A DNA stretch of 64,000 bases from Pseudoalteromonas umbrosa (GTDB taxonomy: Bacteria; Pseudomonadota; Gammaproteobacteria; Enterobacterales; Alteromonadaceae), in NCBI RefSeq assembly GCF_030125375.1, contig NZ_JASJUU010000001.1, forward strand, positions 1,099,354 to 1,163,353, in the 5' to 3' direction. A program made the translations under genes and the position numbers. The notes beneath the pieces are model-generated. The model had not been told where the DNA came from. It saw only the letters and a list, made by a program, of their open reading frames with translations, and did not search any database. This document shows positions 26,382-37,900 of the stretch, in pieces (positions within the stretch are counted from its first letter, which is position 1; every line of letters begins with the position of its first letter).

Positions 26382-28361
26382 TTGGCTGTAAAAGCACCAG
26401 ACTATTATGTTATTATTTGCAATTATTTTCTTTCAAAGGCTAAATCTTTGCGCTTATTTGTTGCTCTCGCACTTACTTTAGTAGTTAACTTCCCCGTATT
26501 CAGTAGTACACACAGCACATGGCAGCAAACCTATGATGTCCTTCGTGCACAAGATACACATACTGCGTTCGAATTTTTAGCTCAGCAAGTCAAAGCCACT
26601 GAACCCAGTGCTAAACGGGTATACATAGGTGCGACACTTGCGAGGACCGCCCTAGCGCTCAAAAAGCAGGCCTCGTTGAATACACTTATCAGCTATAAAA
26701 AAAATGACTATGACCTTATTTTACAACAGTTAGTCGCTGCTTTGCTGAGTGCACATAACAATGAATATGAGCAAACGATGCAAGCCTTTAAAAAAGCAAT
26801 TACGCTGGCATATACCGCTAACGACCCTGCACTGACTGCAACCGTTGAGTTGTTTTATATTAATGCCAAAATAACTCTGGCTAATTACATCCAACTTGAG
26901 CGCCATATTAAAGAAGTGGAACGTAATGCAAATACATTGAGCAAACCTTTTTGGGGTTTAAACTCACTACACAATGCAAAAGCGTTAAATGCAAATTTTT
27001 TAGGGGATCATGCCCAAGCCATTGAAATGTATAAACAGGCTATTGCTAACTCTAAATATGAAGGCAATAGAGCCCCCTACTACAATAATTTGGCTCTCAC
27101 TTATTTAGAGGTTGGCAATTACACCGATGCCACTAAATATCTCAAAAAATCTTTGCACTTGAGAAAAGTACAAAACAATGAATTCAAAGTTGCATTAACC
27201 ATGCTCAACCTTGGTATTGTTGCCAACAAAGCGAAGGACTTTGACGCCGCATTAAAGTGGCTTAATCAAGCTCATGAGTATTATGTAAAATTCGACAATC
27301 CATACCGCCAAGCATACACCTTAGTACAAAAAGCAAAAGTTTATGCCAATCTAAAAAACATAGACCTTGCTACCAGCGCCCTTGACCGCGCGCTGTCTAA
27401 AATTAGTTTAACCAATAATATTAATTTAATTACCGATATTAGACTACAAGCTGCCGAAAATATGCGTGCGCTTGGTCAGTATGATAAAGCGATTGTTCAA
27501 GCCCAAATTGCTCATGATTTATCGAGCAATGTCAGCGACAAAACACACCTAATACACAGCTTGGAGCTACTTTCCGATCTCTACGCGCGTGAATCAAATT
27601 ATCAACAAGCCTACCTGCTACAGAGTCAGTTAGTAGCACAAAAAGACCAGTTCAATTCACAGAAAACGATGCAAGCCATGATTGAGCTTGAATCAGAGCT
27701 AGAAGTGACCGCTCAACAATTGGAAAACATACGTTTAGAGAAACATAATAATCAACAACTTGCCCATATCTCTGCTTTAGAAGAAAGGCAACAATTCCAA
27801 GCTATTATTATTCTTTTCTCACTTTTACTGTTATTCATAAGCTTACGTGGCTACTCCAAACATAAGTACAGAGCTCAGCACGATAACTTAACAGGCGCGC
27901 TTACACGCAGTACTTTTCTAAATGTAGTTGCTCGCTCAGCTATTCCTGCAATTGGTAAAAAGCATTGCCTAGTCTTGTTCGATTTAGACCATTTCAAACA
28001 AGTCAATGATGTACACGGCCACCCAACAGGTGATATCGCTTTAAAACACACGGCAACACTTGCGAAGCAATTTTTTGGTAAAAATGCGCTTTTATCCCGC
28101 TTTGGCGGTGAAGAGTTCATGTTATTCTTACCAAACTTGGTGAGTTCAAATAAAGATGATGTTGTAGAGAAATTTAGAATTAAGTTGAGTGAATCTACAA
28201 TTATCTCAGAGTCTGGAGAAGCGATTAATATCACCGCCAGCTTTTCAACCTATTATTACCAAACATCGCCTGATAGCCTTGATAAAATCTACAGCAAGTT
28301 AGATGTTGCACTTTATCAAGCGAAAAAGTCAGGCAGAAACCGCGTTGTTTGTGCAGTTTAA
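26382..28361 (+). CDS. Membrane-anchored TPR-GGDEF diguanylate cyclase
   Basis: This protein has about 659 residues. An N-terminal hydrophobic segment (LFVALALTLVVNF) acts as signal or anchor. A periplasmic tetratricopeptide array follows (about 50-430, for example NNLALTYLEVGNYTDATKYLKKSL), then a short coiled region, one membrane helix (IIILFSLLLLFISL, about 470-485) and a cytoplasmic GGDEF domain with FDLDHFKQVND and active site RFGGEEF. It should make cyclic di-GMP in response to a periplasmic signal. The I-site RxxD is not evident to me. The start is uncertain: TTG at 26382 follows AAGG, but other in-frame TTGs are possible. It is cotranscribed with nothing obvious and converges on the ABC permease gene. 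Confidence 0.85.
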   Translation: MAVKAPDYYVIICNYFLSKAKSLRLFVALALTLVVNFPVFSSTHSTWQQTYDVLRAQDTHTAFEFLAQQVKATEPSAKRVYIGATLARTALALKKQASLNTLISYKKNDYDLILQQLVAALLSAHNNEYEQTMQAFKKAITLAYTANDPALTATVELFYINAKITLANYIQLERHIKEVERNANTLSKPFWGLNSLHNAKALNANFLGDHAQAIEMYKQAIANSKYEGNRAPYYNNLALTYLEVGNYTDATKYLKKSLHLRKVQNNEFKVALTMLNLGIVANKAKDFDAALKWLNQAHEYYVKFDNPYRQAYTLVQKAKVYANLKNIDLATSALDRALSKISLTNNINLITDIRLQAAENMRALGQYDKAIVQAQIAHDLSSNVSDKTHLIHSLELLSDLYARESNYQQAYLLQSQLVAQKDQFNSQKTMQAMIELESELEVTAQQLENIRLEKHNNQQLAHISALEERQQFQAIIILFSLLLLFISLRGYSKHKYRAQHDNLTGALTRSTFLNVVARSAIPAIGKKHCLVLFDLDHFKQVNDVHGHPTGDIALKHTATLAKQFFGKNALLSRFGGEEFMLFLPNLVSSNKDDVVEKFRIKLSESTIISESGEAINITASFSTYYYQTSPDSLDKIYSKLDVALYQAKKSGRNRVVCAV

Positions 28362-28384
28362 TCAAAATATTTTTAAAAGAAGTG

Positions 28385-28412
28385 TGGCTGAGTTCAGGGT
28401 TAAACTCAGCCA
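28385..28412. terminator. Shared hairpin between convergent GGDEF and ABC permease genes
   Basis: TGGCTGAGTT and AACTCAGCCA form a 10-bp stem with an 8-nt loop in the 63-bp convergent gap. The T-run is weak in both directions (TTCTTTT on the minus strand). Confidence 0.5.
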
Positions 28413-28424
28413 AAGCATTTGGCA

Positions 28425-29561
28425 TTAAAGCCCAAATACAACCTTCTCACTTTTCAACATTCTACTACTCAGCAAGCTAAAAACAGCAAACAGGGCAAGT
28501 GTACTTGCAGACGACAAAAGTACTTGCATTAAAGGTAATTCATTCCCTTTTATCACTTCAATCATTGCATATTGCTGAGCGGCGATCGGTGCCCATTGCA
28601 CGTATTCAGTCGCAATATCATAAGTTGTCATCATGCTCAGACCAATTGGTACAAACAGAACAAAAGCAACATAAGACTGTGCTTCTTTGAAAGACTTAGC
28701 CATAAAAGAGACGAAGACCAATAAGCTTGCAGACATCAAAGCAATTGGGAGTCCAATCAGCGTACAAAATAGAATAAACATCAAATCCAAGTTAATACTA
28801 AAACCAAGTTGCTCCCAAGGCACCATGCCATAGGCAAATTTTGAAACGACCAGTACTAAAATCAAGCCAACCATAGAATAAGTGGCGATGGCTGCGACTT
28901 TAGCAAGGACAAGTTGTGTGCTGCTGATCGGATGGCTCAAAAGTAGCGCCAGAGAGTTTCTCTCCCTCTCACCTGCACTGGTATCAATGGCTAAATTCAT
29001 CGCTGAGTAAAACAGTGCAATAATGATAGACAAGGTCGCAATCCCAAGGAACATCCCACCTTTAGAGTCAGGTGTTGCTTGATCCTGCGTCTGCACATTC
29101 ACAGCACGCATGATGCTCGGATCAATGCCACGGCTGATAAGTCTTAATCCCGCAACTTCTGAGTTGTATCGAGCAAGCGACATTTCTAAACGGCGTACAG
29201 ACTTAATCAACTTATTGTCAGACTTATCTGCCACAATCGTAACGAGCGCACTACGCCCTTGAGACATATCTTGTGCATAATCAGTATCAATGATCAAGCG
29301 AATGGCTTTCACACTCGACTTTTCACTATGACTAATGTCATGCCCTTCTAAAAAGCGTACAAGGTTTGGTGCCGCTTGTGGGTTCTCAATGGTAATTTCA
29401 AGTGCGTCAGGAGAACTAAGTTGTTTAAGTAAAATAGTAAACAGCAAACACATGACGATGGGCGCACCAATCGCATAATATAATCCAGCCATGACGGAAC
29501 GTTTGTCACGGCTCGCGTCTAGCATCTCTTTTTTATATAAAACTTGAACAAGCCTCATCAT
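28425..29561 (-). CDS. ABC-2 type transporter permease (NatB-like)
   Basis: The 378-residue permease has an N-terminal helix, an extracytoplasmic domain (about 60-165) and five or more C-terminal helices. SAGERERNSLALLLSHPISS is the amphipathic segment typical of NatB/YhaP-type permeases, which in Bacillus NatAB export sodium. The gene overlaps the ATPase gene by 4 nt (ATGA), showing translational coupling. The exported substrate is not evident; the upstream exported peptidase in the same operon may give a clue. Confidence 0.82.
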   Translation of the reverse strand: MMRLVQVLYKKEMLDASRDKRSVMAGLYYAIGAPIVMCLLFTILLKQLSSPDALEITIENPQAAPNLVRFLEGHDISHSEKSSVKAIRLIIDTDYAQDMSQGRSALVTIVADKSDNKLIKSVRRLEMSLARYNSEVAGLRLISRGIDPSIMRAVNVQTQDQATPDSKGGMFLGIATLSIIIALFYSAMNLAIDTSAGERERNSLALLLSHPISSTQLVLAKVAAIATYSMVGLILVLVVSKFAYGMVPWEQLGFSINLDLMFILFCTLIGLPIALMSASLLVFVSFMAKSFKEAQSYVAFVLFVPIGLSMMTTYDIATEYVQWAPIAAQQYAMIEVIKGNELPLMQVLLSSASTLALFAVFSLLSSRMLKSEKVVFGL

Positions 29562-30292
29562 GCAGCAAGTCCCTCATCTGAACCAATTAATGTAATGAAC
29601 GCTTCTTCTAAAGTCTCTTTTTGTGTTTGTTCACATAATGCTTGAGGTGACCCTTCTGCAACGACTTTACCATTTGTCATTACAACAACATGATCGCAAA
29701 GCGCTGCAACTTCCTGCATAACATGACTAGAAAATAACACACAATGTCCTTGCTCTTTGAGCATCAGTAAAAGGTCACGTAAAATGCGCGTACTCATCAC
29801 ATCCAGCCCTCGCGTCGGTTCATCGAGAATAATATTTGTGGGCTGATGCACAATGGCTTGTGCTAATGCCGTTTTCATTCTCTGACCTTGAGAAAAGCCT
29901 TTACACTTTCTATCAGCGATATCTGTCATTTGTAGCTTTTCAAGCACGCTTTGTGTTGCCACTTGTGCTGATTGCTTATCCATGCCACTGAGCTCTGCAA
30001 AAAATTGCACATACTCTCTGGGCGTTAAACGCTCATATAGACCACATGGGTCCGGAAACAACCCGAGTTGTTGTTTGGCACGCATTGAGTCTTTTACAAC
30101 ATCTATATCATCTATTTTGGCAAAGCCGCTATCTGCTTGAAGCAAACCAAAAATCGTGCGCAAACACGTCGTTTTTCCTGCACCATTTGGGCCTAATAAA
30201 CCTGTGATTTTGCCATCTTCAGCTTTAAAGCTGAGCTTATCCAGTGCCTGTACTGAGCCTATTTTTTTCTCTAATTCGATTACTTCAATCAT
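29558..30292 (-). CDS. ABC transporter ATP-binding protein (NatA-like)
   Basis: The 244-residue ATPase has Walker A GPNGAGKTT, signature FSQGQRMKTALAQA, Walker B NIILDEPTRGLD and H-loop LFSSHVMQE. The start at MIEVIELEKK is set by family alignment; the frame stays open 12 codons further up, inside the peptidase gene. The ATG overlaps the peptidase 3' end by 8 nt, and the 3' end overlaps the permease start by 4 nt, so all three genes form one coupled operon. It energises the ABC-2 permease. Confidence 0.9.
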   Translation of the reverse strand: MIEVIELEKKIGSVQALDKLSFKAEDGKITGLLGPNGAGKTTCLRTIFGLLQADSGFAKIDDIDVVKDSMRAKQQLGLFPDPCGLYERLTPREYVQFFAELSGMDKQSAQVATQSVLEKLQMTDIADRKCKGFSQGQRMKTALAQAIVHQPTNIILDEPTRGLDVMSTRILRDLLLMLKEQGHCVLFSSHVMQEVAALCDHVVVMTNGKVVAEGSPQALCEQTQKETLEEAFITLIGSDEGLAA

Positions 30293-31784
30293 TTTTTTGC
30301 TCTGTTTCCTGATGGGCCACAGGTCCATTTATATTCATAAAATACTGCTTAAGGTTGTCTTTATCGAGACAATCTGTGTCTAAGTCAGAAAACGTCAGAG
30401 AATCAATAAACTGACCAATGACTTTGTTTGCACATGTCTGTGCGGCAACACCGTGAGTCGCTGATGGTGAGACTAAGTGTTTTGCATTGCTAAAGCTAAC
30501 CATTGCAAGATCTGCCCAGCTTGGCGGAGTAGCAGGGTCAAGGCCACCAGATAAAAGTAGTACTGGAATATCTGTTTTGACTGGCTTGTAGAAATCGTGT
30601 TCAACGGGTTCAACATCCCATATTGGACAGACTGTATCTAGAGATTCAATCATCATCTTACCAAAATATGATTGACCAAACTGCTTTCTGTCAGCTTCAG
30701 TTAAATTCGGCCAGTCTTCTCCACACGTAATGGCACTATGCATCCCCATTGCGATACTGCCTAGAGTTTGTTCATTACCTAACAAACCGGCTAACGGGCT
30801 ATAGTTACCTTTTACAGCTGAATCTATTACCAAAGGGATCAATGAACGTGTAGTGTGACCATAAAGAGCCATTCTCACTGCACCACGTAATTTGCTTTCA
30901 GTAAGTACTAATGGAATTTCTTTAAAAGTACGAGGGTGTCTGATTGTGACGGTAATTGGCGTTTTCCTCAATTCCTCCAATAATTTCTGGTAATCATCGG
31001 CCAAGGAAGGATATTGCGATAAACACGCTTGTTCTGCCATGCAATCAAGAAACACTTCATTTAATGCATTATCAATCGCATCACCAATTGCCACTAAACT
31101 CTGTTGCATGGGAACAACCCCATCTAAAGTTGCGCTTGCCACAGAGCTTGGATATTGACGCAAATATTCTTGTGCAATACGAGTGCCATAAGATGCGCCG
31201 TATAAGTGGAGTTTTTCATAGCCAAGAGCGAGCCTAACGGCTTCAAAATCACTTGCAGCAGCCACAGTAGTAAAATAAGAGAGATCTATACCAAGCTGCT
31301 CTTTACAGGTACCTGTTTCTTCTTTTGTAAAAGCGACAAATGATAAAGCTTGGTCATTAAACTTAAATTGCTCTTCAATCGTGCCACTATCACATTGCAA
31401 CAACTGAGATTTACCAGTGCCCCGCTGATCGACAAGGATAATGTCTCGGCTCTCTCTAGCGTATTTCAAGTTACGAGCAAAAATAGCAGCGACTTCTATC
31501 GCTGATTGGCCAGGCCCACCAGCAAAAGCCAATACAGCTTCTTTTGGATGCATATTTTTAATTGCGGGGATCACCGCAAAGTGAATATCAATATTGTTAG
31601 CCGATGGCTTTTTTGAAAGCGGCTGACTAACCGAGCCACACATAAGGCGATCTTCTAAGCCTTCCACATAGCACGCTTCAAGGGCAGTGTTTTGCTGCGC
31701 GTAGGATATACCAGAATAGGCAATGGCAAGGGACGTTAAACTAGTACTTAATAGCTTAACTAGTTGATTGCCGAATAAATTCAT
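30285..31784 (-). CDS. Exported S33-family aminopeptidase (alpha/beta hydrolase)
   Basis: The 499-residue hydrolase has a signal peptide (MNLFGNQLVKLLST..., cleavage near AYS/SYA). The oxyanion region LAFAGGPGQSAIE and DQRGTGKS are proline-iminopeptidase-like, and the nucleophile is in GASYGTRIA. The C-terminal TAP-like part carries VLLLSGGLDPATPP (Asp) and SATHGVAAQ (His). Family members remove N-terminal residues or tripeptides from peptides. It is the first gene of an operon with a NatAB-type transporter. AAGGAAAAACAGTA precedes the ATG. Confidence 0.87.
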   Translation of the reverse strand: MNLFGNQLVKLLSTSLTSLAIAYSGISYAQQNTALEACYVEGLEDRLMCGSVSQPLSKKPSANNIDIHFAVIPAIKNMHPKEAVLAFAGGPGQSAIEVAAIFARNLKYARESRDIILVDQRGTGKSQLLQCDSGTIEEQFKFNDQALSFVAFTKEETGTCKEQLGIDLSYFTTVAAASDFEAVRLALGYEKLHLYGASYGTRIAQEYLRQYPSSVASATLDGVVPMQQSLVAIGDAIDNALNEVFLDCMAEQACLSQYPSLADDYQKLLEELRKTPITVTIRHPRTFKEIPLVLTESKLRGAVRMALYGHTTRSLIPLVIDSAVKGNYSPLAGLLGNEQTLGSIAMGMHSAITCGEDWPNLTEADRKQFGQSYFGKMMIESLDTVCPIWDVEPVEHDFYKPVKTDIPVLLLSGGLDPATPPSWADLAMVSFSNAKHLVSPSATHGVAAQTCANKVIGQFIDSLTFSDLDTDCLDKDNLKQYFMNINGPVAHQETEQKND

Positions 31785-32052
31785 TACTGTTTTTCCTTTT
31801 TTAAATCAGCAAAGTTTTGTTTTTTATTAATATTCTCTTGATCTCACTGTGTAGCATAGTGAGCCGTTAGAATAGATGTAGCATATTGGCAAGTCAACAT
31901 TAGATGTATTCAGATTAGTTACAAATAGAGAAATGAGATCAGGTAGGGTACAAAATATGTGCTACACAAGTAATATTCAATATTATTACTAAAACACCTA
32001 AAAGGCCCGTGCCAACAATAAGAAATTATAATTTTGCGTTTATTTTATTATA

Positions 32053-32080
32053 AAAAAGGCCAGCAATCGCTGGCCTTTTT
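32053..32080. terminator. Terminator of topA
   Basis: AAAAAAGGCCAGC-AATC-GCTGGCCTTTTT is a strong stem with A and T runs on both sides, 3 nt after the topA stop on the minus strand. Confidence 0.85.
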
Positions 32081-32082
32081 AA

Positions 32083-34716
32083 TTATTTCTTACGTTTCTT
32101 CTCTTCTTCAACCCACTTGCCTTGAACAAAAGTTGCTTTCCAGCCAGTGGCTTTGCCTTCAACTTCTGTCATCACATATTGAGTTTTTGTTTTACGTGAA
32201 TATCTCACGACAGCCAAATTACCATCACTATCTTTTTCAGGGGCATCAGCTAAATAATAAAACTTAGGAGAAATTCTCTCTCTAAATCTTTTCAACTCGG
32301 CAACTTTAGGTGCACGCGTTTCTCTCGACTTAGGGAACGTATGTGCTGCCAAGAAAATACCTGAAGCACCATCACGAAGAACAAAGTGTGCATCGGACTT
32401 TTCACACTCAAGCTCTGGCAATGGAACTGGATCTTCTTTAGGAGGAGCTGGCTCACCACTTTTCAGTAATTTACGTGTATTCTTACAGTCTTCTTTCGTA
32501 CAACCAAAATACTTGCCAAATCGGCCCGATTTAAGTTGCATGTCTGCACCACACTTATCACACTCAATTACTGGACCATCGTAGCCTTTAATCTTGAATG
32601 TGCCTTCCTCGACTACATACCCTCCACATGCAGGGTTGTTGCCGCACACATGGATTTTACGAGTCTCATCGATGAGGTAGGAATCCATCGCAGTTTCGCA
32701 GATTGGACAACGCTTTTTCTGTCTTAAACTTTCAGTCTCAGCATCTTCAACATCGGCATCGATTGCTTCATCACCTGATATCAGGTTCATGGTTGTTGTG
32801 CAGCGCTCTTTAGGTGGCAAGCTATAACCTGTACACCCTAAGAACACACCTGTTGAAGCTGTACGAATGCCCATTTTTCTGCCACAGGTAGTACAGTCAA
32901 TGTCTGTCTCAACCATGACATTTTGACGCATACCGCCTTCTGCTTCATCTTGCCCTGCTAATTCTAGCTGGCTCGAGAAGTCTGCATAAAACTTATCAAG
33001 TACTTGTGTCCACTCTCGTTCGCCTTCAGCAATGTCATCAAGTCGACCTTCCATTTTTGCAGTAAAGTCAAAGTTCATCAAATCGTTAAAGTTTTCAACT
33101 AAACGATCAGTGACAATTTCACCCATCTTTTCTGCAAAGAATCGTCTATTTTCAACACGTACATAGCCGCGTTCTTGAATCGTTGAAATAATTGCCGCAT
33201 AAGTAGAAGGACGACCAATTCCTCGTTTTTCAAGCTCTTTAACTAAACTCGCTTCACTGAATCTTGCCGGTGGCTTGGTGAAGTGTTGCTTTGGATCAAG
33301 TGCAACAAGGTCAACGCTGTCACCAACAGCCACTGCTGGCAATGCCTGTTCTTCTTCGCTCTTCTTACGAACAGCAGGTTGTACCTTTGTCCAACCATCA
33401 AATCTAAGTACACGACCGCGTGCTTTGAGCGTGTAGTCATTAGCACCTAATGTAATATTGGTTAGGTCATATTCCGCTGGAGTCATCTGACAAGCAACAA
33501 ACTGACGCCAAATCAATTCATATAGCTTTTTAGCGTCTGCGTCGACGCCTTCAACATGACCGGACAATACGTTAACATCTGAAGGACGAATTGCTTCGTG
33601 CGCTTCTTGTGCATTGTCTTTAGCACTGTACTTTATTGGTGCTTTAGGCAAATACTTGTCGCCAAAATTGCCCTGAATATAATCACGACACATTTCGACA
33701 GCGTCATTAGACAAGTTTGTTGAATCTGTACGCATATAAGTAATGTAGCCAGCTTCGTATAAGCGCTGTGCTAACATCATGGTTTTCTTTACGCCATAAC
33801 CTAATCGCGTACTTGCTGCTTGCTGCATTGTAGAAGTAATAAAAGGTGCACTCGGCTTACTCTTACTCGGCTTTTCTTCTACTTTGACAACAGACAGGCT
33901 CGCTTTTTCAATTTCAGAAACTGCTTTAAGCGCTTCTTGCTCGTTTACCGGCTTAAACGCTTGGCCTTGATATTTGGTAACAGCAAATCTTACATCCGTT
34001 GTTGCCAGCTTAGTGTCCGCGTGGATATCCCAAAACTCTTCGGGTATAAAAGCCTTGATCTCACGTTCGCGCTCAACCAACAAACGGACAGCAACCGACT
34101 GTACTCGACCTGCCGACAAGCCTCTTGCCACTTTTTGCCAGAGTAAAGGAGAAACCATGAAGCCAACAACACGGTCTAAGAAACGACGTGCTTGTTGAGC
34201 ATAGACCATGTCTGTATTAAGTTGCCCTGGCGCTTCAAACGCCTGTTGGATAGCATTTTTTGTTATCTCATTAAATACTACACGCTTATACTTAGACGCA
34301 TCGCCACCGATAATTTCTTCAAGGTGCCATGCTATTGCCTCTCCCTCTCTATCCAAATCGGTTGCGAGATAGATATGATCAGCATCTTGAGCGAGCTTAG
34401 TTAGCTCTTGAACAACCTTTTCCTTACCGGGTAGCACTTCATAATGCGGCTCCCAACCTTTTTCTGGGTCAATACCCATTCTTGCAACTAAATTAGCGTA
34501 GTCCTTTTGTTTGCGATATGCCGCCTTTTCTTCTGGTGACATTTTTCGTACTTCAGCCGGAGATTTTGTTGCAACCCCTTTGGTTTTTCCTGCCCCTGAC
34601 GTCGGTAGATCACGAACATGACCCACACTGGATTTCACAATGTAGTCTTTTCCCAAATACTTATTAATAGTTTTGGCCTTTGCGGGAGACTCTACGATTA
34701 CTAGCGATTTGCCCAT
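32083..34716 (-). CDS. topA: DNA topoisomerase I
   Basis: This 877-residue type IA topoisomerase relaxes negative supercoils. The Toprim domain has [12 protein letters not shown] (residues 6-17) and the acidic triad in [10 protein letters not shown] (about 118-127). The active-site tyrosine is Tyr327 in ITYMRTDST. The C-terminal tail holds zinc ribbons, with cysteine sets CTTCGRK, CPICETA and CDKCGAD, ending in a Lys-rich tail. The length equals the gammaproteobacterial enzyme. It is monocistronic and terminated at 32053. Confidence 0.98.
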   Translation of the reverse strand: MGKSLVIVESPAKAKTINKYLGKDYIVKSSVGHVRDLPTSGAGKTKGVATKSPAEVRKMSPEEKAAYRKQKDYANLVARMGIDPEKGWEPHYEVLPGKEKVVQELTKLAQDADHIYLATDLDREGEAIAWHLEEIIGGDASKYKRVVFNEITKNAIQQAFEAPGQLNTDMVYAQQARRFLDRVVGFMVSPLLWQKVARGLSAGRVQSVAVRLLVEREREIKAFIPEEFWDIHADTKLATTDVRFAVTKYQGQAFKPVNEQEALKAVSEIEKASLSVVKVEEKPSKSKPSAPFITSTMQQAASTRLGYGVKKTMMLAQRLYEAGYITYMRTDSTNLSNDAVEMCRDYIQGNFGDKYLPKAPIKYSAKDNAQEAHEAIRPSDVNVLSGHVEGVDADAKKLYELIWRQFVACQMTPAEYDLTNITLGANDYTLKARGRVLRFDGWTKVQPAVRKKSEEEQALPAVAVGDSVDLVALDPKQHFTKPPARFSEASLVKELEKRGIGRPSTYAAIISTIQERGYVRVENRRFFAEKMGEIVTDRLVENFNDLMNFDFTAKMEGRLDDIAEGEREWTQVLDKFYADFSSQLELAGQDEAEGGMRQNVMVETDIDCTTCGRKMGIRTASTGVFLGCTGYSLPPKERCTTTMNLISGDEAIDADVEDAETESLRQKKRCPICETAMDSYLIDETRKIHVCGNNPACGGYVVEEGTFKIKGYDGPVIECDKCGADMQLKSGRFGKYFGCTKEDCKNTRKLLKSGEPAPPKEDPVPLPELECEKSDAHFVLRDGASGIFLAAHTFPKSRETRAPKVAELKRFRERISPKFYYLADAPEKDSDGNLAVVRYSRKTKTQYVMTEVEGKATGWKATFVQGKWVEEEKKRKK

Positions 34717-34934
34717 ATCTGCCTATTTTGACTAATTCTGTCTGTTGTGCCCCATTGGGCGTTATTATTTATAGGTATATCCACAAACACCTATTGTTAC
34801 AAGCTTTTCATTCTAACTTTTATCTGAACAGCGATTTATTAAGCAACTATTGTTGCTATTTTAAACAACCGTAACTCTGAACGTGTTAAAAAGGCGAATA
34901 TAGCGGATATGCGAGGAAATTCAAGCGTTAATAA

Positions 34935-34960
34935 AAAAGGGCCCTAAAAAAGGCCCTTTT
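34935..34960. terminator. Terminator of the Ig-repeat lipoprotein gene
   Basis: AAAAAAGGGCC-CTAAAAA-GGCCCTTTT lies 12 nt after the lipoprotein stop on the minus strand, with A and T runs on both sides. Confidence 0.75.
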
Positions 34961-34971
34961 CGTTAGACATA

Positions 34972-37900
34972 TTAACCGTCATCTCTGATAATTATCGACT
35001 TGGTTCTTGTAATCGTTTCACTATCCTCGAAGGGCCCTGGTATTTCAAAAGTGATTATCAAATTACCTGTATCCCGACTGTTAGAAGTTGTTTCTTGTGA
35101 GATTTCTACCACCGCTTTACCGCGTTCAAACCCTCCGCTAGTGTATATAGTGCTAGTCAACTCTCGGATATTAACAACACCATTGGTTGTGCCAATGCTT
35201 ATCTCTGTACCTGCTGGTAGTGAGTTGCCAAATAAATCTGAATAATAAATTTCAACTTCAACTCTATCAGCGTCATTTGGATCGTTTCCAAGCGTTACGC
35301 TTTCAATATCACAGTAGTTGGCATTTTCAGTATCTTCTAAACCGTCGAACCCATTTACAAGCTGTTCAGCGCCGTTGACTATATTAGTGCAATCAGCTCC
35401 ATTGATTTGAGACTTGTTGACCACAAAGCGAGCATATACAACATCACTGGAAGCAATCAATTCAAACTGCCTTCTTATATCAACCAAATCTTTTGTGCAT
35501 TGTCCTGCATCTTCAGCATCCTTTCCACAAAGTAACCCATTGTAGATACCATCAGCTACATCATAAAGTCCGTTATTATTACCGTCGATAAACACTTCAT
35601 TATGACCGCCGTCACTATTTGCGGGCTCGCAGGGGTCGTCTGCTTCATCGCCTCCACAATCTTTAGGGTCAAAAACATTGTCTTGGTTAAAGTCGATAAA
35701 AGCTTCCGCTAAATCATCATTACGAGGTTGAAATTCTCCGATATCAAAAATACCATTACGTCTTTCAACACCACCGCTTGATGGTTTATCATGAAAGTTC
35801 TCTTGACCTTTTGCAGTTGCTAAAATTGAAACTCTTGCGCCTCTTACAATGGTTCTTCCATTCACTGAAGTTGGGTAATCACCGATACATGGAACAGGTT
35901 CACCCTTGTATGTGTCGCACACATCTCCAATACGGTTTTGCCATTTAGGGTCCGTGAAAGGTAAACTACCTTGAGAACGCCATTGCACTCGGCAAACGCC
36001 ATTTACAGCAGAACATTCATAGGTATTGCCGCTACCTGAGCCATCGATATTACCGATAATCCCTGCTTCTGACTGTACGTTTGCAACTAAATTATTTGCT
36101 GTGAGCTGGTTAAATTGATCGCCAAAATAAACAAAAATGTCTACATCTACGCCAGAGTAGCCTTGAGCATTAAGAATTGTTCCCGCTGGAGCGGCACCAA
36201 AACTATCTTGATCTGGAACACCTGAAGATAAAACAACGCCAGAAGACACCGCATTTACCTGCTCATCTGCAGGAATAAGCGTGAAGCTAGTGATCCCATC
36301 AGGTAAATCACAAAATTCTAGGCTGGAGTCTGCTGTACATTGATCAATCTTAGATTGCCAACATGTTGGAAATGAGCTGCTCAGTGCGGCTTGTGCAATC
36401 TGTTCATCTGATAAATAACACGCCTCAACAACTAAATCCCCAGGAACAACACCGCCCTTAATTATCGTGACTGCCTCACCTTCACCCGTCGTATTACCAC
36501 GATAACTGGTTAATGATGCAGCACCTGACAAATCAGCTAACCTGAATTCGATTTGCTTTTGTTGCATCGGGTTGCCATCTGTATCTACCAATAAAAACTT
36601 GACTTCAGATGTTACAGGTACGCCGCTTGTGCTTGGAGGAATACCAATAAATGATTCACTTGCCCCTAAAAATTGAATTGCTTGTACGGGCGCATCATTA
36701 ATGAAAAAGTCAAACTCAGCAGGGTCTGCAGATGCAATACTTGCAGTGATAGTTTCATTGCCATTACAACCAGTGGTTCGGTATGTAGACGTTGCGACCC
36801 CTTCTTTCGTTCTGACCGTCGCATCAATAGATGCCAAATTGGGGTCTTCATTTACGCATACTGATGAAAAACCTACATCAACTGGTTGTGTGTAAAGTGC
36901 ACCTTCCGAGAAATCCCCTTCAACTGTAGATACTCGGGCAGTTATAATGAAACTGTCACCCGAGTCTAACTCAGGTAAAGGCTGTGTATCAGGCGTATCT
37001 GAAGCCTTTAAAGTTGCTGTAAGTTGCAAATAGAGATCATCAACACCTACGCTGAAATTACGAAAACCTGTACTGCCGTTAAACGTCACTGTCACTGTGC
37101 CAGCACCGTCAACATCTCCAGGTTGTAATTTAAGTAAAGCTACACCTTTTTTATCGGTGAGAGCACGACCTGTGCTTGGTAGTACCTGTCCTTTATCACT
37201 TTGAACTTCAACAATTTGTTCATTTGGTTCAGTCGCATCACCATTGAGTCGTGTAATGGCAACAAATAACTCGGGTAATTCACTTGAACGAATATTTGTA
37301 ACTGTCTGGCACCCACCATTTATAGGGTTTAACGTTTCAGTATCTCGGTTGTCATCCCAACCATCATTACATCCTGTCAGTAGCTGAATATCAAAAGCAT
37401 AATCACCATCAAATACAATTGCATCGCCCTCTGAATGGAAGATTGAGTAATCCGAAAAAGAGCTTGGCTCAAGTTCGCCAGCTCTTGCATAACCTGCTCG
37501 GATACGACCTAGACCACTTGTCGTGGTAGCAAAAAGCTTGGTTTGAGCTTCACCATTCTCGTTTAACTCAGCTGTACTTACTGGAAGTGTGCCTTCTGAA
37601 GTAGTCTCAAAGAATACAACGCCTGTAGTTGCCGGTGTGCCATTAATGATAACACGCGCTGTAACAGTTGCACTTTTACCCTGAGCGATGGTGTTATCAG
37701 CAGTCACCGGATTTTTTGTAACATCGTCAATGATACTGACAATTTGAATTTGCGTATCTCCATTACCCAATGTCCAAATAGGAGCTTCCGCCTCTACCTG
37801 CTCATTTGTACTTTCTTTTATATAGGTAGCAACGACAGTATCTGCACCCTCTTCATCGTTAGGTAGAATATCGACAGAAGCCATACCATTTTCATCTGTA

